A stretch of DNA of 18,597 nucleotides, taken from assembly GCA_013817065.1 (NCBI GenBank), contig JACDDJ010000013.1, positions 1 to 18,597 on the forward strand. The letters are read 5' to 3'. Under the pieces are notes generated by a model. It had not been told where the DNA came from and searched no databases. It worked only from the letters and a program-made list of their open reading frames with translations. Shown here in pieces: positions 6,175 to 14,134 of the stretch. Made by a program: the position numbers and the translations under genes. Position 1 is the first letter of the stretch; every line of letters starts with the position of its first letter. This DNA comes from Acidobacteriota bacterium (GTDB lineage: Bacteria; Acidobacteriota; Vicinamibacteria; Vicinamibacterales; 2-12-FULL-66-21).

Positions 6175-8030
6175 GTGGCTGGTTTCGCGGCCTGCCGATA
6201 CGCAGCAAGCTGATCACGATGCTGATGACGACCAGCATTGTAGTGCTCATACTGGTGAGTAGCGGTCACCTGTATACGAATTACGCCAATTTGAAGGAGG
6301 ACGCCGCGGCCGACCTGGAGGCTCAGGCGTACCTCGTCCTCGATTCTGCCAACTCGCCCATCAAGTTCAACGTGGACGACGAAGCACAGCTCACGGTCAA
6401 TACCCTCAAGAGTGTGGCGAGCGTCAAGACGGCCTGTCTCTGGGACGAACAGGCTGTCCTCGTGGCGGAGTACCCCGCCCGTGGCGAGGGCGCCTGTCCC
6501 GCGCAGATGCCGCCGGACGGCACCTTCCCCGGACCGGACCTGATCATCTCGACCGTGAGTCGGTCGGACGAGGCCGGCCGATGGGGCACGCTGACGGTAC
6601 GAAGCAGCCTCGCGTCGGTCGAACGGCGGATCAACGAACAGACAATCGTGATCGGGATCGTCGTGCTGTTCGGACTCGGCGTCGCCACGCTGATGTCGGC
6701 GCGCCTGCACCGCTTCATCTCGGACCCTGTCAGCGCGCTGTCGCGGACCGCGACAGAGGTCTCGGCACGCGGAGACTATTCCCTCCGCGCCACGCGCACG
6801 ACCGATGACGAACTCGGGCTGCTGGTCGATTCCTTCAACCGCATGCTCGAGCGCATCCAGTCGCGCGAAGCGGAACTGTCGCGGGCCAATGAGGAACTGC
6901 GGCGGGCGAATCGCCTCAAGGACGAGTTCCTCGCGACGCTGTCGCACGAGCTGCGCACGCCGCTGAATGCCATCCTCGGGTGGACGAAGCTGCTGCGCGG
7001 CAACGCGCTGCCCGCCGGTTCCGTGGACCGCGCGCTCGAGAAAGTGGAGCGCAATGCGCTCGCCCAGGCCCGCCTGGTCGAGGACCTTCTCGAAGTGTCC
7101 CGGATCACCACCGGCAAGCTTCGGCTGGACGTTCGACCCCTGGATCTTGTCTCGGTGTCGATGGCGGCCATCGATTCGATCCGTCCGGCCGCGGAGGCGA
7201 GGGCGGTGCAGATCGAACGTGCCTTCGCGGCGCCGGCACTGCCAACGGCAGGAGATCCTGACCGTTTGCAGCAAGTGGTCTGGAACCTGCTCTCAAACGC
7301 CGTCAAGTTCACGCCATCAGGCGGCACCGTGACCCTGGCTCTCCGCCGGCGCGGTGAAATCGACGAGATGGTTGTCTCCGACACGGGCATGGGCATCGCC
7401 GAGGATTTCCTTCCGAACGTCTTCGACAGCTTCCGCCAGGCGGACGCCACGGCGACCCGTGCTCATGGGGGGCTCGGGCTCGGTCTGTCGATCGTTCGGC
7501 AGCTGGTCCAGCTGCACGGCGGTGATGTCTCGGCCGCCAGCCCGGGGCCCGACAGGGGCGCGACCTTCACGGTACGGTTGCCCGTCAGGTACGACGTAGA
7601 CGTCAGCCGCACGGGCCACGAAGAGAGGCGTCCCGCACTTCTCAGCGCCTACACGATCGTCGCCGTCGATGATGACCAGGACACGCGGGAGCTGCTGCAA
7701 TCCGTCCTGGAAAATGCCGGCGCGCGCGTCCACGCCGCTGCTTCTGCAGACGAAGCCGTGGCATTGTGCCGGTCGGAGCGACCCGACGCGATTGTGAGCG
7801 ACATCGGAATGCCGCTGCGGGACGGCTACAGCCTCATGGAGGAACTTCGCGCGTCACTCGGGCCGGCCGCCCCCCGAGTCGCCGTCGCCCTCAGCGCCTA
7901 CGCGGCGCCCGCGGATCGCGAGCGTTCAGTGGCCGCCGGTTTCCATTTTCACGTCGCCAAGCCGTTCGACCCGGCGGACCTGGTCGAAACGCTGCAGGAT
8001 CTGTTGAGCGACAGCCCCCGGACGTCGTAG
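6171..8030 (+). CDS. CHASE8-HAMP hybrid histidine kinase with C-terminal receiver
   Basis: This 619-residue inner-membrane sensor has TM1 at about 14-34 and a periplasmic domain at 35-155 that looks like CHASE8 (YANLKEDAAADLEAQAYLVL, then CLWDEQAVLVAEYP). TM2 is about 157-178 and HAMP about 176-231. HisKA has phospho-acceptor H259 in SHELRTPLNAILGW. The HATPase has its N-box at 371-380 (WNLLSNAVKF), DTGMG at 404-408 and GGLGLGL at 433-439. The receiver (about 494-612) has acidic D500-D502, phospho-acceptor D544 (VSDIGMP) and K597. CHASE8-HAMP is the input of YfiN, where it drives a GGDEF cyclase; here a phosphorelay output replaces it. Periplasmic cysteines C89 and C109 could form a disulfide. 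It overlaps the YfiR-family gene by 4 nt (ATGA), supporting a direct functional pair. Confidence 0.88.
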   Translation: MSGWFRGLPIRSKLITMLMTTSIVVLILVSSGHLYTNYANLKEDAAADLEAQAYLVLDSANSPIKFNVDDEAQLTVNTLKSVASVKTACLWDEQAVLVAEYPARGEGACPAQMPPDGTFPGPDLIISTVSRSDEAGRWGTLTVRSSLASVERRINEQTIVIGIVVLFGLGVATLMSARLHRFISDPVSALSRTATEVSARGDYSLRATRTTDDELGLLVDSFNRMLERIQSREAELSRANEELRRANRLKDEFLATLSHELRTPLNAILGWTKLLRGNALPAGSVDRALEKVERNALAQARLVEDLLEVSRITTGKLRLDVRPLDLVSVSMAAIDSIRPAAEARAVQIERAFAAPALPTAGDPDRLQQVVWNLLSNAVKFTPSGGTVTLALRRRGEIDEMVVSDTGMGIAEDFLPNVFDSFRQADATATRAHGGLGLGLSIVRQLVQLHGGDVSAASPGPDRGATFTVRLPVRYDVDVSRTGHEERRPALLSAYTIVAVDDDQDTRELLQSVLENAGARVHAAASADEAVALCRSERPDAIVSDIGMPLRDGYSLMEELRASLGPAAPRVAVALSAYAAPADRERSVAAGFHFHVAKPFDPADLVETLQDLLSDSPRTS

Positions 8031-8078
8031 GGCGACTCTGCGGATCAGCTTGTGTTGCACTTCCTCGACTGAAAGAAT

Positions 8079-9701
8079 GTGCCCGTGATTACGGCGGTTG
8101 CCGAGATCCTTCCTCAGCTCGTATGGACGGCCGACGCCGCAGGGTCGGTCGATTACGCGAACCTGCAGTGGTCCGAATACACCGGCCTACCGTCGTCCGA
8201 GGTCGTCGGCGCCGGGTGGGCGCAGGTGCTGCATCCCGACGACACCGAGCGGACGTGGGCGATCTGGCGCGAAGCGGTCCGTCAGCAAACACCGTACGAG
8301 ATCACCTACCGGCTGCGCCGTCATGACGGGATGTATCGCTGGCATCTCGCGCGCGCCGCACGGCTGCGGGCGCCCCAGGACGAAAAGCCCCGCTGGTTCG
8401 GCACCTGCACCGATATCCACGATCAAAAACGGTTCGAAGACAGCCAGCGCCTTCTCGTCGAGAGCAGCCGGGTGCTTGCGGCGTCGTTCGATCTGCGCAG
8501 GACCCTGCCGACCGTCGCGACGATGATGGCGAGCTGGTTTCGCGGCTACTGCCTTATCGACCTCATTGTCGGCGACCGGCTCGAACGAGTCGCGGCGGCG
8601 CACTGTGACCCCGACAAACAAGCGCTGATGGAGGAGATGCGCGGCTTCTCTCCTGGAGACGACCGCCGGAGCCCGCTTTGGCGGATCATCACCTCGCGAC
8701 AGGTCGAGGTCTGCAACACCATCACCGAGGATGTGATCCAGCGCGGCACCAAATCTGACCGGCATGCGGAAGTCAGTCGCGCGCTCGGCGGGACGGGCTA
8801 CATCATTGCGCCGCTCATCGCCGGCGGGCGCGCGGTCGGAAGCCTGATGATCGGTGCGACCTCCGGTGAGCCCTTCGAAGAAATCGATGCGCGGCCGGTC
8901 GAGGAACTTGGCTATCGGATGGCGATCGCGGTGGCGAACGCGCGAGCCTTCACCGAGGCGCTCGAGGCGAACCGGCTGAAGGACGAGTTCCTCGCGATCG
9001 TGTCGCACGAACTGCGGACGCCGCTCAACGCCATGCGCGGCTGGATGTCACTGCTGCGCGCCGCGAAGCTGACCGAGGAGCAGAAGGTGCACGCCCTCGA
9101 CGTCATCGACCGGAACATCGGTACGCAGACGCAGCTGGTCGAAGACCTGCTCGACATCTCGCGGATCGTCAGCGGCCGCATGCGGCTCAGCGTCCACCCG
9201 GTGGACCTCGAAAGCATCGTCAACGCCGCTATCGATTCCGTCAAACCGGCGGCCGCCGCCAAAGAGATCAGGCTGAAGTCGGCGATCGATGTACCGGACG
9301 GCTGGATCCATGGCGATCCGGATCGCCTGCAGCAGGTCCTCTGGAACCTGCTGTCGAACGCGATCAAGTTCACGCCCCGGGGCGGAGAGGTGGACGTCAT
9401 CGTCAGGCGCGCCAAAGGGCAGGCCGAGTTGATCGTTACCGACACCGGCCAGGGCATCAACCAGGACTTTCTTCCGCACGTGTTTGATCGCTTCCGCCAG
9501 GGTGACGGCACGACGACGCGCAGCTTCGGGGGGCTCGGTCTCGGCCTGGCGATCGTTCGCCATCTCGCCGAGCTGCACGGCGGCACCGTGACGGCGCACA
9601 GCGACGGCGAAGGTCATGGCGCCACGTTCACCCTGTCCCTGCCTGCCGGTTCCGCGGCGGCACGCCGGGTCGATGCGCCGGAGGCAGCGTCGGCGGGCTG
9701 A
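8079..9701 (+). CDS. Soluble PAS-GAF sensor histidine kinase
   Basis: This 540-residue cytoplasmic kinase has no membrane segment. A PAS domain of PAS_3 type covers about 5-118 (LVWTADAAGSVDYANLQWSEYTG, WFGTCTDIHDQKR). A GAF-like domain covers about 125-290. HisKA has H310 in SHELRTPLNAMRGW, and the HATPase has its N-box at 422-431 (WNLLSNAIKF), DTGQG at 455-459 and GGLGLGL at 484-490. There is no receiver. The start is GTG 8079, with an in-frame GTG at 8085 as the alternative; the ribosome binding site is weak. It lies 48 bp after the hybrid kinase, on the same strand, with no obvious terminator between them. Its HisKA-HATPase core resembles that of its neighbour closely, suggesting duplication. 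Its phosphotransfer partner may be the neighbour's receiver or a regulator encoded elsewhere. Confidence 0.9.
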   Translation: MPVITAVAEILPQLVWTADAAGSVDYANLQWSEYTGLPSSEVVGAGWAQVLHPDDTERTWAIWREAVRQQTPYEITYRLRRHDGMYRWHLARAARLRAPQDEKPRWFGTCTDIHDQKRFEDSQRLLVESSRVLAASFDLRRTLPTVATMMASWFRGYCLIDLIVGDRLERVAAAHCDPDKQALMEEMRGFSPGDDRRSPLWRIITSRQVEVCNTITEDVIQRGTKSDRHAEVSRALGGTGYIIAPLIAGGRAVGSLMIGATSGEPFEEIDARPVEELGYRMAIAVANARAFTEALEANRLKDEFLAIVSHELRTPLNAMRGWMSLLRAAKLTEEQKVHALDVIDRNIGTQTQLVEDLLDISRIVSGRMRLSVHPVDLESIVNAAIDSVKPAAAAKEIRLKSAIDVPDGWIHGDPDRLQQVLWNLLSNAIKFTPRGGEVDVIVRRAKGQAELIVTDTGQGINQDFLPHVFDRFRQGDGTTTRSFGGLGLGLAIVRHLAELHGGTVTAHSDGEGHGATFTLSLPAGSAAARRVDAPEAASAG

Positions 9702-9705
9702 TACC

Positions 9706-9723
9706 GGGCCGGCTCGACGGCCC
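9706..9723. terminator. Hairpin between convergent genes, possible weak bidirectional terminator
   Basis: GGGCCG (9706-9711) pairs with CGGCCC (9718-9723) around a 6-nt loop, occupying nearly all of the 21 bp between two convergent stop codons. No T-tract follows on either strand, so intrinsic termination would be weak. Confidence 0.35.
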
Positions 9724-11195
9724 TATCGGGACAGGCCCGCGGCTCGCGTGGTTGCTGGTTCGATGAAGGCGAGCGACAGCAGGATCACGGTCGACAGCGC
9801 CATCACCAGCCCGGCGACCGCATCGCGATTCTCGAGCGCGAGTGCGGCGGCGATCATCAGCAGCGCGAGTACCGCGTCCACGGAAATAACCCATGGAAAG
9901 ATCAGCGCGCGCTGCCGCGGCAGATTGGCCGGATGCACGCGCGCGGTGAACACCAGGTTCATCCTCACGGTGATCGACATTGTCGCCAGCACCAGGGCCG
10001 CGAAAAACAGTCGCGAACCGCTGGGTGCACCGATCCACGGCCGCAGCGCCCAGGCAATCGCCGGCATCGCCGCGACCGATACCGTGATCGCGACCTGGTG
10101 AAACTGCCACCACCACAGCGGCGACGGCGCGATCACCGGTGTGATCTCGGACGCCGCCCGCAACGCCGCCGCCAACTCAGCGCCGGAGGCGAACCGTTCA
10201 TCGGGCGACGCCCGGAGGCAGCGCTGTGCGATCGGCTGAATGTCCGGCGCACTCCACGCACCTGAGCGCATGACCGATTCGGGGCCGATCAGCTGGGCCA
10301 TGCGCCGGACCATTTCGGCGGGGTCCGATCCGAACGGATGTTCGCCGGTCGCCATCTCCGCCGCGAGGACGCCGAACGCGAAGACGTCGGCTCGCGGGTC
10401 CACCGTGCCGCCGCTCAGTTGTTCGGGAGCCATGTAGCCCGGGGTGCCCGCAGCCGTCCCGGCCTGCGTCAGCCGCGTCGTCGTCGCGCGCAACGCATCG
10501 TCGATCGGGCGCGCCAGCCCGAAGTCGAGAACCTTCACCCGTCCATCAGTGCAGCGGATGATGTTTTCGGGTTTCAGATCGCGGTGGACGATACCCTGCT
10601 GATGCGCAGCCGCTAGTGCATCCGCGATCTCGATGAGAGTGGTGCGCAGCAGCCCCGGCGGCACGGCGCCATCGTGGAGCTCGTGCCGCAGCGTACGGCC
10701 ACGAACCAGCTCGGAGACGATGTAGAGCCCGCCCTCGAGTTCCTCGAGCGCGAACACCGTGGCGATGGACGGATGCGTAAGCGAAGCTGCCGCACGCGCT
10801 TCGCGACGGAGGCGTTCGCGCCGAACCGGATCCGCGGAGTAGTCAGGCGGCAGCGCCTTGATGGCCACCTTGCGTCCGAGGCGCGTGTCTTCGGCCGCAT
10901 AGACGATCCCCATGCCGCCGCGTCCGATTTCCTCGAGCACGTTGTAAGGACCGAGCGTACGGCCGGTGAGGGTCGCCTCCTCGTCCTCGAACATCAACTC
11001 TGGCGCCACGCCCCATGCGGGTGTCTCGAGGAAGCCGCGGCTGGAGGCGTCGGCCCGGAGGAGCGACTCGACCTCACGCCGCATCTCGAGGTCGCCAGCC
11101 GTCCGTTCGTCGAGGAGGCTCTCGCGCTCAGCCGGCGTCCGATCGAGCGCTTCGTGGAAGAGCGCGTTGACCTGCTTCCACCGCTCGGGCGTCAC
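9723..11195 (-). CDS. Membrane Ser/Thr protein kinase (PknB-type), partner of ECF sigma factor
   Basis: This is a 490-residue Hanks-type kinase. The N-terminal region (1-75, MTPERWKQVNALFHEALDRT) is the helical lead typical of acidobacterial kinases paired with ECF sigma factors. The kinase domain (about 84-350) has all key motifs: glycine loop GRGGMG (91-96), K113 in VAIK, catalytic D206 in HRDLKPEN, DFG (224-226) and GTPGYMAPE (250-258). Four hydrophobic segments follow, at about 366-384, 395-412, 432-455 and 460-478, with no extracellular sensor domain. The start is GTG 11195, overlapping the sigma stop as GTGA and yielding the family-typical MTPERW; an upstream ATG would add nine unlikely residues. 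It probably phosphorylates its sigma factor or associated proteins, which is inference from the gene pair. Confidence 0.92.
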   Translation of the reverse strand: MTPERWKQVNALFHEALDRTPAERESLLDERTAGDLEMRREVESLLRADASSRGFLETPAWGVAPELMFEDEEATLTGRTLGPYNVLEEIGRGGMGIVYAAEDTRLGRKVAIKALPPDYSADPVRRERLRREARAAASLTHPSIATVFALEELEGGLYIVSELVRGRTLRHELHDGAVPPGLLRTTLIEIADALAAAHQQGIVHRDLKPENIIRCTDGRVKVLDFGLARPIDDALRATTTRLTQAGTAAGTPGYMAPEQLSGGTVDPRADVFAFGVLAAEMATGEHPFGSDPAEMVRRMAQLIGPESVMRSGAWSAPDIQPIAQRCLRASPDERFASGAELAAALRAASEITPVIAPSPLWWWQFHQVAITVSVAAMPAIAWALRPWIGAPSGSRLFFAALVLATMSITVRMNLVFTARVHPANLPRQRALIFPWVISVDAVLALLMIAAALALENRDAVAGLVMALSTVILLSLAFIEPATTRAAGLSR

Positions 11196-11713
11196 GAGGC
11201 GCCGAGCTCGCGCGCGAGCCACGCCCGGGCTACCGTCCAGTGACGCTTGACGGTGGCGGGCGAGATATTCATCGCGTCGGCCGTCTCCTCGATGGTCAGG
11301 CCACCGAAGAAACGCAGCTCGATCAGCCGTGCCTGTTCCGGGTCGAGTTGCGCCAGCCGGTCGAGGGCCTCGTCGAGAGCAACCAGGTCTATCGACCGCT
11401 CGCCCCCCGCAACCAGCCCCTCATCGAGGGTAACTCTTGCCCGCACGCCGCCCCGCTTCAGTGCGTGGCGCGCGCGGGCACGTTCGATCAGGATCTGGCG
11501 CATCGAGTGCGCCGCGATGGCGCAGAAGTGCGCGCGGTTTTGCCAGCGATCCGGCCGATCTTTCAGCAGCCGAAGGTACGCCTCGTTGACGAGCGCCGTC
11601 GGCTGAAGTGTCTGACCGGGTTTCTCGCGGCGCAGATAGCTCGCCGCGAGGCGGCGAAGCTCCTGGTACACGGCCGGCAGCAGCGAATCGACGGACCCGC
11701 CGTCGTCGGCCAT
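11192..11713 (-). CDS. ECF-type RNA polymerase sigma factor (Sigma70_ECF, TIGR02999-like)
   Basis: This 173-residue sigma factor has region 2 at about 8-88 (LVNEAYLRLLKDRPDRWQNRAHFCAIAAHSMRQILIERAR). Region 4 at about 112-168 carries the helix-turn-helix (LTIEETADAMNISPATVKRHW). Sequence and gene pairing fit the group usually labelled TIGR02999, which commonly neighbours Ser/Thr kinases instead of classical anti-sigma factors. Its ATG shares one base with the stop of the cyclophilin gene (TGATG), and its own stop overlaps the kinase start (GTGA). The three are therefore tightly coupled. No anti-sigma factor is encoded nearby, so the kinase is the likely regulator. Confidence 0.92.
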   Translation of the reverse strand: MADDGGSVDSLLPAVYQELRRLAASYLRREKPGQTLQPTALVNEAYLRLLKDRPDRWQNRAHFCAIAAHSMRQILIERARARHALKRGGVRARVTLDEGLVAGGERSIDLVALDEALDRLAQLDPEQARLIELRFFGGLTIEETADAMNISPATVKRHWTVARAWLARELGAS

Positions 11714-12234
11714 CAGGGTGTGCGCTTGATCGCGATCTGGTTGATGACGACCGGCTTCACCGGACGATCCCCGCGTGCGGTCTGGACCGAGCCGATCCGC
11801 TTGACGATGTCCATGCCTTCGATCACCTCGCCGAAGACGGAATGCCGGTTGTCGAGATGCGGCGTCGGCCCGAGCGTGATGAAGAACTGGCTGCCGTTGG
11901 TGTTTGGCCCGGCGTTGGCCATCGACAGGATGCCGGCGCGGGTGTGCCGCAGCGACGGATGGAACTCGTCAGCGAAGTTGTAGCCCGGACCGCCGGTCCC
12001 GGTGCCAAGGCGGTCGCCGCCCTGGATCATGAATCCATCGATGACGCGGTGAAAGGCGATGCCATTGTAGTACGGTCCGCTGCCGGCCTTGCCGGTCGAA
12101 GGGTCCTTCCAGGCTTTCGTTCCTTCGGCCAGCCCGACGAAGTTCGCCACGGTGTTCGGCGCCTCTTTCTCGAACAAACGGATCGTGAACGACCCTTCAG
12201 ACGTATCGAACAGTGCGTATGTACCGGATTCCAC
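11713..12234 (-). CDS. Cyclophilin-type peptidyl-prolyl cis-trans isomerase
   Basis: This single-domain cyclophilin of 173 residues catalyses cis-trans isomerisation of Xaa-Pro bonds. It has no signal peptide, so it should be cytoplasmic. Active-site features are visible: catalytic arginine R63 in FHRVIDGFMIQGGD (61-74), NGSQFFI (113-119) and HLDNRHSVFGEV (126-137). H126 stands where eukaryotic cyclophilin A has the tryptophan needed for tight cyclosporin binding, as is usual in bacteria. The GTG start at 12234 is chosen because AAAGGAG lies 6 nt upstream; a TTG at 12258 would place that site inside the coding sequence. It is the first gene of the coupled isomerase-sigma-kinase set, with a TATAAT box upstream. 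Confidence 0.93.
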   Translation of the reverse strand: MESGTYALFDTSEGSFTIRLFEKEAPNTVANFVGLAEGTKAWKDPSTGKAGSGPYYNGIAFHRVIDGFMIQGGDRLGTGTGGPGYNFADEFHPSLRHTRAGILSMANAGPNTNGSQFFITLGPTPHLDNRHSVFGEVIEGMDIVKRIGSVQTARGDRPVKPVVINQIAIKRTP

Positions 12235-12264
12235 GTCGCGCTCCTTTGAACAGGCCAAAGCGTG

Positions 12265-12270
12265 ATTATA
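12265..12270 (-). promoter_or_regulatory. Candidate -10 TATAAT for the isomerase-sigma-kinase operon
   Basis: Reading the minus strand, a perfect TATAAT lies 30 bp before the GTG start at 12234, in the 66-bp gap behind the amidase gene. No clear -35 is seen 16-18 bp upstream. Confidence 0.45.
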
Positions 12271-12300
12271 GCCACGGTTCCGGCGCGCGGGATGGATCGC

Positions 12301-14073
12301 TCAGAGCGTCGGGTGCATCGTGTGCCACTTGGTGACACGCTCATAGGCGAGCGCGACGCGCAGCATCGTGGCCTCGTCGTACAGCCGACCCGTCACCATG
12401 ATCTCGACCGGCGTGTTGTTCACGAACCCGGCCTTCATCGCGACGGCCGGATGGCCGGTCAGGTTGGTGAGGCCGAGACTCTGACTGTTGGTCGGGGTGA
12501 GGAGGACGTCGTACTTCGACATCAGCTCGTCCATCTGCCGCATCAGCAGCGTGCGCGCGCGCTGCGCACGGATGTACTCGACGGCCGGGACGAACCGGTG
12601 CGTGCGGAAGGTATTCGGCCAGGTGTTGAGCGACGGGTCCGCAATTTCGGGGCTACGTGTCAGGTCGTCGAACGCCGCCGCGGACTCGGTATTCAGGATG
12701 AACCCGATCATGTTTGCGATCCGGGTACCTGGCAGCTCGATCGCCTCCAGCTTCGCGCCGGCCTTGCGATAGACCTCGAGCGCCTCGTTCAGCACTTTGC
12801 TGCGCTCTTCCAGCCTTCGCCGCTCCTCCGGCGTTGCTGCTCCGCGCCCGCGCCCGCCGCTCTCTCCGCGACCGGCCGCGTCACCGCGTCCCTCGCCAGC
12901 TGCCGCAGCTGGCGCCGGCGGCTCGAACTCTCGCGGGATGTACCCGATCTTCAGCTTTGAGAGCGCGACGTCCGGCGTCCACGTGAAAGCGGCATCCACG
13001 ACGGTGCTGTCCCGGCCATCCGGACCGTAGATCGCGTTGAACACCACGACACAATCCTCGACGGTCCGGCACATCGGGCCGATCTTGTCCATCGTCCAGC
13101 TGAGGGCCATCGCGCCGTGGCGGCTGATGCGCCCATAGGTTGGACGCAAGCCCACGACGCCGTTCTCGGCGGACGGCGAGATGATCGAGCCGCGCGTCTC
13201 GGTGCCGATCGAAAAACCGACCAGGCCAGCCGCGGTGGCGGATCCAGGTCCGGCAGATGATCCACTCGAGCCGCGCTCCGGGTTCCATGGATTCCGCGTA
13301 CGGCCGCCGAACCACTGGTCCCCCTGGGCCAGCGCGCCCATCGAGAGCTTCGCCACCAGCACCGCGCCAGCGTCGCGCAGACGCTCGACGATCGTTGCGT
13401 CGTAGTCGATGACTTGCTTCTGAAAGGGAGCGGCGCCGAACGTCGTCGGGATCCCTTTGGTCGCAAAGAGGTCCTTCGCTCCCCAGGGAATGCCGTGCAG
13501 CGGCCCGCGGTAGCGCCCTGCCTTGATTTCACGATCCGCCGCGGCCGCCTGCTCGAGCGCCAGGTCTTTCGTCAGCGTAACGACGGAGTTGAGACGTGGA
13601 CCGTGCTTCTCGAGACGCGCCAGGTACATCTTCGTGAGGTCGGTCGAGGAGACTTCGCGGCGCGCGATCAGTCCGGCCAGCGTGGTGACTGGAAGGAACG
13701 CGAGGTCCTCGATGGACCCGCGCCTTGCCGCCGGCGGCGCTGTGCTGAGCTTCAGCTTTGCGCCCGGAGTGGCGCCCGGCTTCGGCGCCTTCCCCGGAAG
13801 ATAGGGGCGGAACGTGATCGCCGGCTCGGTATCGAGCGGAATGTCGAGCGCGCGGAGCTGCTCGTAGGTGCCAAGGTTCGAATTCACGCCGCGCAGCGCG
13901 GCCTCGTCCTCGGCCTTGCCGAAGTCGATGCCGAAGATCTTCCCGGCGCAATCCAGCGTCTCGAGGTCGATGCGCTGCTGCTGCCCCTGCTGCGCCAGCG
14001 CGGGAGCGGCAATGCCGGCGGCGACGGCAGCGGGCAGCGCCTTGAGGAAGCGACGTCTATCGTTACGACCCAT
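12301..14073 (-). CDS. Tat-exported amidase (amidase signature family)
   Basis: This 590-residue secreted hydrolase has a twin-arginine signal (NDRRRFLKA, residues 4-12, followed by a hydrophobic Ala-rich stretch to ALAQQ). The amidase-signature fold uses a Ser-cisSer-Lys triad: K200 in GIPWGAKDLF, the cis-serine in GSSGSSAGPGSA (268-279) and the nucleophile S296 in GTETRGSIISP. R294 replaces the usual small residue in that last motif. A Gly/Arg/Ala-rich low-complexity insert (about 385-415) lies within the domain. The start at 14073 is preferred over an ATG 27 nt upstream because AGGAGG (minus strand, 14083-14078) precedes it and the Tat motif is then properly placed. The family includes GatA and amide- or nitrile-derived amide hydrolases; the substrate is unknown. 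Confidence 0.92.
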   Translation of the reverse strand: MGRNDRRRFLKALPAAVAAGIAAPALAQQGQQQRIDLETLDCAGKIFGIDFGKAEDEAALRGVNSNLGTYEQLRALDIPLDTEPAITFRPYLPGKAPKPGATPGAKLKLSTAPPAARRGSIEDLAFLPVTTLAGLIARREVSSTDLTKMYLARLEKHGPRLNSVVTLTKDLALEQAAAADREIKAGRYRGPLHGIPWGAKDLFATKGIPTTFGAAPFQKQVIDYDATIVERLRDAGAVLVAKLSMGALAQGDQWFGGRTRNPWNPERGSSGSSAGPGSATAAGLVGFSIGTETRGSIISPSAENGVVGLRPTYGRISRHGAMALSWTMDKIGPMCRTVEDCVVVFNAIYGPDGRDSTVVDAAFTWTPDVALSKLKIGYIPREFEPPAPAAAAGEGRGDAAGRGESGGRGRGAATPEERRRLEERSKVLNEALEVYRKAGAKLEAIELPGTRIANMIGFILNTESAAAFDDLTRSPEIADPSLNTWPNTFRTHRFVPAVEYIRAQRARTLLMRQMDELMSKYDVLLTPTNSQSLGLTNLTGHPAVAMKAGFVNNTPVEIMVTGRLYDEATMLRVALAYERVTKWHTMHPTL

Positions 14074-14117
14074 GGGTCCTCCTGAAGTGGCCGTAAGCAT
14101 ACCTCGCAGCCAGGGCG

Positions 14118-14123
14118 TAGAAT
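14118..14123 (+). promoter_or_regulatory. Candidate -10 TAGAAT for the REC-PAS kinase gene
   Basis: TAGAAT lies 11 bp before ATG 14135 in the 61-bp divergent gap shared with the amidase gene. The predicted leader would be only a few nucleotides, and no Shine-Dalgarno is present. It belongs to the same TAGAAT-near-start pattern as 2336 and 18460. Confidence 0.4.
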
Positions 14124-14134
14124 GAGCCGCACCG

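Noticed and set aside
6036..7274. 412-codon minus-strand ORF across the YfiR and hybrid kinase genes
   Set aside because: It is antisense to two proteins with clear domains, is Arg/His-rich and has no recognisable motif. Long shadow frames are expected at this GC content.
8031..8078. Promoter or terminator between the two histidine kinase genes
   Set aside because: A TTGCAC is present, but there is no -10 at 16-18 bp and no hairpin with a T-tract, so the genes could be one transcript.
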